Shown here: positions 61,385 through 64,000 of the stretch, one piece after another
How the letters are laid out: the number at the start of each line of letters is the position of its first letter
Numbering within the stretch: position 1 is the first letter of the stretch
NCBI GenBank assembly: GCA_002919305.1
Contig: PKFB01000043.1
Coordinates: 1-64,000, forward strand
DNA from: Actinomycetales bacterium
Lineage (GTDB): Bacteria > Actinomycetota > Actinomycetes > Mycobacteriales > Micromonosporaceae
Direction: 5' to 3'
Length of the DNA: 64,000 nucleotides
Translations under genes and position numbers: made by a program
The notes under the pieces: model-generated
Told to the model about the DNA's origin: nothing
The model's database searches: none
What the model saw: only the letters and a program-made list of their open reading frames with translations

Positions 61385-62326
61385 ATGAGTGACGCTCGCC
61401 CCAACGTGGCCCTGCTGGGCACCGGGTTGATGGGGAGCGGGATTGCGCGCTGTCTGCTGCGTGAAGGCATGCCCGTGCGGGTGTGGAACCGCAGCCGAGC
61501 CAAGGCGCAGGCGTTGGCCTCGGCCGGCGCGGTGGTCTGTGATGAGCCACAGCAGGCCGTCAAAGACGCGGACATCCTGATCACGATGCTGTTGGACGGT
61601 CCGGCAACGTTACGCACGGTGGGCACCGACGGCGCGCTCCTGGAGCTGCTCGCACCCGACGCGGTGTGGATCCAATGCGGCACCGTCGGGGTGGACGCCG
61701 ACGAATTACGCGCGCTGGCCGATACCCACCGCGTGTCCTTTGTGGACGCTCCAGTGTTGGGTACGCCGAACAGTGCGGAGGAGGGCCGCCTCGGCATCAT
61801 CGCCTCAGGTCCCCCGGCCGCAGCGCCCCGAGTGACACCGATATTCGACGCCATTGGTTTCCAGACTCTCTGGCTGGGCGAGGGCACTGAGGCGAGCCGC
61901 CTCAAGTTGGCCATCACCAGCTGGATCTTGGCTTCCACCCTGGCTGTGGCCGAGGCCATGGCTCTCACCGAGGCCCTCGGGGTGGATCCGGCGATGTTTT
62001 TGAAGGCGATCGAGGGTGGCCGCTTGGACACCACCTATGCCCGGCTGAAGGGCCAGGCCATCATCGACGGCCGCTACACCCCCACCCTGACAGTGGCAAC
62101 CGCCGCCAAAGACGCCTCTTTGGTGGTGTCCGCGGGACGCGCTGCGGGCGCCGTCCCTCGAGTCGCCGAGGCGGTGCTAGCCCAGTACCAACGGGCCGCT
62201 GAGCTCGGCCATGCCGATAAAGACCTGGCCGCCGCGTACTTCGCCGCTGCGGCTTCCTCAAACCGCGCCGCCACCGATGCACGGCGCTCCGCAACGGACC
62301 GCGACCCCAAGGAGGACGCCCGATGA
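61385..62326 (+). CDS. Beta-hydroxyacid dehydrogenase-like NAD(P)-binding protein
   Basis: A 313-residue member of the 3-hydroxyisobutyrate/6-phosphogluconate dehydrogenase fold, a group that also includes imine reductases. The cofactor loop is LGTGLMGSGIARCLL. The substrate-site segment DAPVLGTPNSAEEGRLGIIASG and the lysine region EASRLKLAITSW are recognisable. ATG 61385 is preceded by GGAGGAG. Its stop overlaps the methyltransferase start (ATGA). Confidence 0.85.
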   Translation: MSDARPNVALLGTGLMGSGIARCLLREGMPVRVWNRSRAKAQALASAGAVVCDEPQQAVKDADILITMLLDGPATLRTVGTDGALLELLAPDAVWIQCGTVGVDADELRALADTHRVSFVDAPVLGTPNSAEEGRLGIIASGPPAAAPRVTPIFDAIGFQTLWLGEGTEASRLKLAITSWILASTLAVAEAMALTEALGVDPAMFLKAIEGGRLDTTYARLKGQAIIDGRYTPTLTVATAAKDASLVVSAGRAAGAVPRVAEAVLAQYQRAAELGHADKDLAAAYFAAAASSNRAATDARRSATDRDPKEDAR

Positions 62327-63006
62327 CCACCGCTGTCACCAACCGCCGCGATCAGCTCATGCGGGTTCCTGTCACTCCCGAGTTGATCGACTACATCCTC
62401 GATCACGGTTCTCCGCTGGACGAGGTACAAAAGGACCTCATCGCCCGTACCCGTGAGAAGTTCAGCGACCACGCCGGGATGCAGGTGGCGCCTGAGCAGG
62501 GCGCGCTGCTGGAGATGTTTACCCGCATCATCGCTCCCCGCTCAGTGGTGGAGGTGGGGACATTCACCGGCTACTCCTCCCTGTGCATCGCGCGGGCGTT
62601 GCCCGAGGGCGGACGCCTGCTGTGCTGCGACATCAGCACCGAGTGGACCGACCTGGCCCGGCAGGCCTGGGAGCGTGCGGGGGTGGCCGACCGCATCGAA
62701 TTGCGGATCGCGCCGGCCCTGGAGACACTGCGCTCCCTGCCCGAAGAGGAAACCATCGATATGTCCTTTGTGGACGCAGATAAGGGCGGGTACTGGAACT
62801 ACTTCGAGGAGCTGGTGAAACGGACCCGTCCCGGTGGCGTGCTGCTGTTCGACAACACGCTCTACGCCGGCATGGTGCTGCGGTCGGATGTGACCGGTAA
62901 CCCCGCCGCCATTCGGGAGTTCAACGACAGGATCGCCGCCGACGACCGGGTCGACGTGGTGATGCTTCCGCTGGCCGATGGGTTGACCGTGGCGCGCAAG
63001 CGCTAA
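62323..63006 (+). CDS. SAM-dependent O-methyltransferase (caffeoyl-CoA type)
   Basis: A 227-residue class I methyltransferase. The SAM loop is VVEVGTFTGYSSLCIARALP. The metal/catechol site of this family is visible as FVDADKGGYWNYFE and LLFDNTLYAGMV. It probably methylates a phenolic hydroxyl of the polyketide using Mg2+. It is the last clear gene of the KS operon. Confidence 0.92.
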   Translation: MTTAVTNRRDQLMRVPVTPELIDYILDHGSPLDEVQKDLIARTREKFSDHAGMQVAPEQGALLEMFTRIIAPRSVVEVGTFTGYSSLCIARALPEGGRLLCCDISTEWTDLARQAWERAGVADRIELRIAPALETLRSLPEEETIDMSFVDADKGGYWNYFEELVKRTRPGGVLLFDNTLYAGMVLRSDVTGNPAAIREFNDRIAADDRVDVVMLPLADGLTVARKR

Positions 63007-63055
63007 GCATCCGCGTCCCCGGCCCGACCTTGCTGATGTGTGGCGGAGGTGCCTG

Positions 63056-63505
63056 ATGGCCAATCACCGGAGCCGTCTGCTCCGTCGTGTGGTTGTCGTC
63101 GTGGGTGCGACGCTGGCCGCGTTCGGAGTGTGGTTGATATTCGATCCACTCGCCGGAGTTGACCTGGTCGTACCTGACGGGCCTGGCTCCGATGAGCTGC
63201 ACCGGTTGACGCCAGAAAGGGTTCTGGCCGCCGCCGGGGTCGCCTCACTGGCCGCTTGGGCCCTACTGGAGACACTGGAGCGCGTTGTACGACCCGCTCG
63301 ACGTCTGTGGACCGTGATCGCGCTCGTGGTCCTGGTGGTCTCCATGGCCTCACCCCTGTTCGGGGTGGGGTTGTCGGTGACCAACCGTATCGCTTTGATC
63401 TTGATGCATCTGACAGTGGCCGTCGTTCTGATCCCCGGGCTTCCAGCGCCCTCGACGCCTCGTTCCGCGGCGTCCCGAGAAGCGATCTCCACAGTGGACA
63501 GATAA
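63056..63505 (+). CDS. Small four-helix membrane protein (DUF6069-like)
   Basis: A 149-residue protein with four hydrophobic segments (about 12-32, 55-75, 82-102 and 112-132), consistent with an integral membrane protein. The pattern resembles small actinobacterial membrane proteins of the DUF6069 group, function unknown. ATG 63056 is preceded by GGAGGTG at 7 nt. The 49-bp gap to the methyltransferase allows co-transcription, but a link to the polyketide pathway is uncertain. Confidence 0.75.
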   Translation: MANHRSRLLRRVVVVVGATLAAFGVWLIFDPLAGVDLVVPDGPGSDELHRLTPERVLAAAGVASLAAWALLETLERVVRPARRLWTVIALVVLVVSMASPLFGVGLSVTNRIALILMHLTVAVVLIPGLPAPSTPRSAASREAISTVDR

Positions 63506-64000
63506 CCCACGGTTGCACCCGTGGCGAGCACGCCCGTGGCTCGACGCAGAGGCGGGTCATGTGTAGCCGATTCCTCCACCGCGGGCTGCTGGCGGCCACC
63601 GCCAGATCGGTAGCGCCGTGGCCAATGCCTTCCCGCAAGGTACGGTCACGGCGCCGCCGGTCACCGTCACCCCGTCGATCCGCGGTACGCCTCCGTGAAA
63701 GCCCGTGAAAGCCGCAGCTCTTTCCCTCGCTCAGTGCACTCGATCGGCCGACTCAACCACCCCCGCTTATCGCCTCCCGCTTCTGCCTCTCTCCGCTTCA
63801 CGGTGTGGTACGCCCGTCAGGCAGGCTCTCCCAAGGTCGTGGAACTGGACCGTCCCGACCCGACACCGACCGGACGCTAAGGCACCTCTCATCGACGATC
63901 GACGCTGGTACGAGACACTCCGTCACCTGGCCTGGTTCTGCCGGCTGTATCAGGCTGACTCTCCGCCCGCGATGACATCCCCACCCAGGCTGCTTGTCAC
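63506..64000. other. Right-edge stretch without a recognisable gene
   Basis: About 495 bp after the small membrane protein. Several frames are open on both strands (for example 63695-63880 plus, and one running to the right edge from about 63850), but none has a ribosome binding site or a familiar motif. A gene may begin beyond the edge. Confidence 0.4.

Larger units (their letters stand above)
39279..63006. other. Type II aromatic polyketide biosynthetic gene cluster
   Basis: The block holds a complete minimal type II PKS (KS-alpha, KS-beta, ACP), an ActIII-type ketoreductase, a di-domain aromatase/cyclase, a PF04199-type cyclase, tailoring redox enzymes, an O-methyltransferase, two acyl-CoA carboxylase subunits, a SARP regulator and an MFS exporter. 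The ketoreductase and di-domain cyclase point to a reduced polyketide. No gene for a malonyl transferase, phosphopantetheinyl transferase, carboxyltransferase, KSIII or sugar transfer is present. The boundaries are my estimate, based on strand organisation and function; 63056-63505 may or may not belong. Confidence 0.93.

Noticed and set aside
63256..63708. 150-codon plus-strand frame overlapping the small membrane protein gene
   Set aside because: The membrane protein frame has the ribosome binding site and clear hydrophobic segments; this one does not.
1..64000. CRISPR array, tRNA, rRNA or insertion sequence
   Set aside because: No regularly spaced repeats, no tRNA arm consensus, no rRNA stretch and no transposase motif were recognised in the window.

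Overview
The window comes from a high-GC actinomycete (roughly two thirds GC by eye). Supporting signs are the order pgsA-patA-pimA for phosphatidylinositol mannosides, a pdxS-pdxT pair, bifunctional Rel, many GTG starts, an EF-G2-type paralogue, an F420-type oxidoreductase and a SARP regulator. I cannot fix the genus; a Streptosporangiales- or Streptomyces-like lineage is plausible.

Layout. (1) 1-1027: a possible gene fragment on the left edge, then about 0.9 kb without a convincing gene. (2) 1028-34018: a conserved housekeeping block, mostly on the minus strand: aspS, hisS, a metallo-beta-lactamase hydrolase, two tandem plus-strand membrane cyclophilins, rel, apt, secF, secD, yajC, ruvB, ruvA, ruvC, then yebC, pdxT, pdxS, a LemA-like protein, pimA, patA, pgsA, a divergent EF-G2, a HIT protein and thrS. 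It is interrupted between ruvC and yebC by a 1097-residue NACHT-LRR NTPase, a bacterial NLR-like protein of the kind associated with phage defence. Its leucine-rich-repeat half is clearly lower in GC than its NTPase half. (3) 34489-38769: a RidA-like protein and a MerR regulator translationally coupled to a VIT/von Willebrand A protein, preceded by a perfect 24-bp palindrome that looks like the MerR operator.

(4) 39279-63006: a type II (aromatic) polyketide gene cluster. A divergent promoter region separates a minus-strand pair (MFS exporter, NTF2/SnoaL-like protein) from a plus-strand operon: GMC oxidoreductase, C9-type ketoreductase, di-domain aromatase/cyclase, acyl-CoA ligase fused to an ABM monooxygenase, two SDRs, FAD monooxygenase, PF04199-type cyclase, aldo/keto reductase. 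A stand-alone SARP-NTPase regulator follows with its own terminator. The second operon holds KS-alpha, KS-beta, ACP, a small Cys-rich protein, BCCP, biotin carboxylase, an NmrA-like protein, an LLM oxidoreductase, a beta-hydroxyacid dehydrogenase-like protein and an O-methyltransferase. Heptamer repeats spaced 11 bp lie in both main promoter regions and are candidate SARP sites. No malonyl transferase, phosphopantetheinyl transferase or carboxyltransferase is present, so these must be borrowed from elsewhere in the genome.

What stands out: several cluster enzymes carry altered active-site residues (KS-beta Gln to Gly, one SDR Tyr to Leu, AKR His to Ala, GMC Asn to Ala). The ligase-ABM fusion contains an internal ribosome binding site that could also release the ABM domain alone. 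Together they suggest a divergent aromatic polyketide pathway whose product I cannot name. At a different scale, the 9-mer GGGGTACGC recurs at least 15 times, far above composition-based expectation.
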